Below, piece after piece: positions 5,384 through 5,539 of a stretch of 5,539 nt of DNA. Both the position numbers and the translations under genes were made by a program. Source of the DNA: Burkholderiaceae bacterium. Lineage in GTDB: Bacteria > Pseudomonadota > Gammaproteobacteria > Burkholderiales > Burkholderiaceae_C. The DNA lies in the NCBI GenBank assembly GCA_023262645.1, contig JALRAA010000122.1:1-5539 (forward strand), given 5' to 3'. Each line of letters starts with the position of its first letter. Within the stretch, counting starts at the first letter, position 1. The notes below the pieces were generated by a model. The model worked only from the letters and a program-made list of their open reading frames with translations, searched no databases and was not told where the DNA came from.

Positions 5384-5539
5384 TTACAAACGGCCCAAGA
5401 GCAAAAATTCCATCAAAGCTTTTTGCACATGCATGCGGTTTTCGGCTTCGTCCCACACCACCGATTGCGGACCATCGATCACTTCGGCTTGAACTTCTTC
5501 GCCACGGTGGGCCGGTAAGCAATGCATGAACAGCGCATC
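5384..5539 (-). CDS. argF: Ornithine carbamoyltransferase, C-terminal part (cut by the window edge)
   Basis: Reading the minus strand from 5539 to the TAA at 5386-5384 gives the last 51 residues. They include FMHCLPAHRGEEV, the ornithine carbamoyltransferase signature around the catalytic Cys that binds ornithine, followed by EVIDGPQSVVWDEAENR and the helix HVQKALMEFLL near the C-terminus. The enzyme makes citrulline from ornithine and carbamoyl phosphate in cytosolic arginine biosynthesis; the anabolic enzyme is normally ArgF in this bacterial group. The start and most of the gene lie beyond 5539. It is transcribed towards the FAD monooxygenase gene and appears unrelated to the purine-type genes. 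Confidence 0.92.
   Translation of the reverse strand, partial: DALFMHCLPAHRGEEVQAEVIDGPQSVVWDEAENRMHVQKALMEFLLLGRL

Overview
The window reads as part of a moderate-GC betaproteobacterial chromosome, probably Burkholderiales and perhaps Comamonadaceae-like. This is inferred from the gene families and their combination, not from a marker gene.

Layout: positions 1-310 hold no gene I can support, only small inverted repeats, an imperfect 21-bp direct repeat and a perfect 10-bp palindrome. A lipoprotein of the BMP/PnrA (Med) family, the substrate-binding part of an ABC importer for purine-type ligands, starts at 321. Its conserved domain ends near 1457, but no stop codon follows. The frame stays open through a strong intrinsic terminator (1487-1514) and into a second, same-frame protein (start 1545, stop 2069). 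That protein has its own Sec signal peptide and an HNH-like nuclease motif. Downstream on the same strand are a Rieske-type non-heme iron oxygenase (2111-3103), an adenine/adenosine deaminase of the adenine-deaminase-like type (3104-4144) and an FAD aromatic-ring monooxygenase (4172-5362). The gaps of 41, 0 and 27 nt suggest one transcription unit. The convergent gene at the right edge (5384-5539, minus strand) is the C-terminus of ornithine carbamoyltransferase, argF.

How the genes may work together: purine uptake (BMP lipoprotein), adenine to hypoxanthine (deaminase), then oxygenase steps (Rieske enzyme, FAD monooxygenase) match in outline the Hpx route of Klebsiella. There a Rieske system (HpxDE) oxidises hypoxanthine and an FAD enzyme (HpxO) hydroxylates urate. 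The families are seen in the sequence; the pathway and substrates are inference. The FAD enzyme carries motifs closer to salicylate/3-hydroxybenzoate hydroxylases, so an aromatic substrate is a real alternative.

The oddest point is the missing stop of the BMP gene. It could be a sequencing or assembly error, a true stop-loss fusion, or a gene whose mRNA ends at the terminator before any stop codon.
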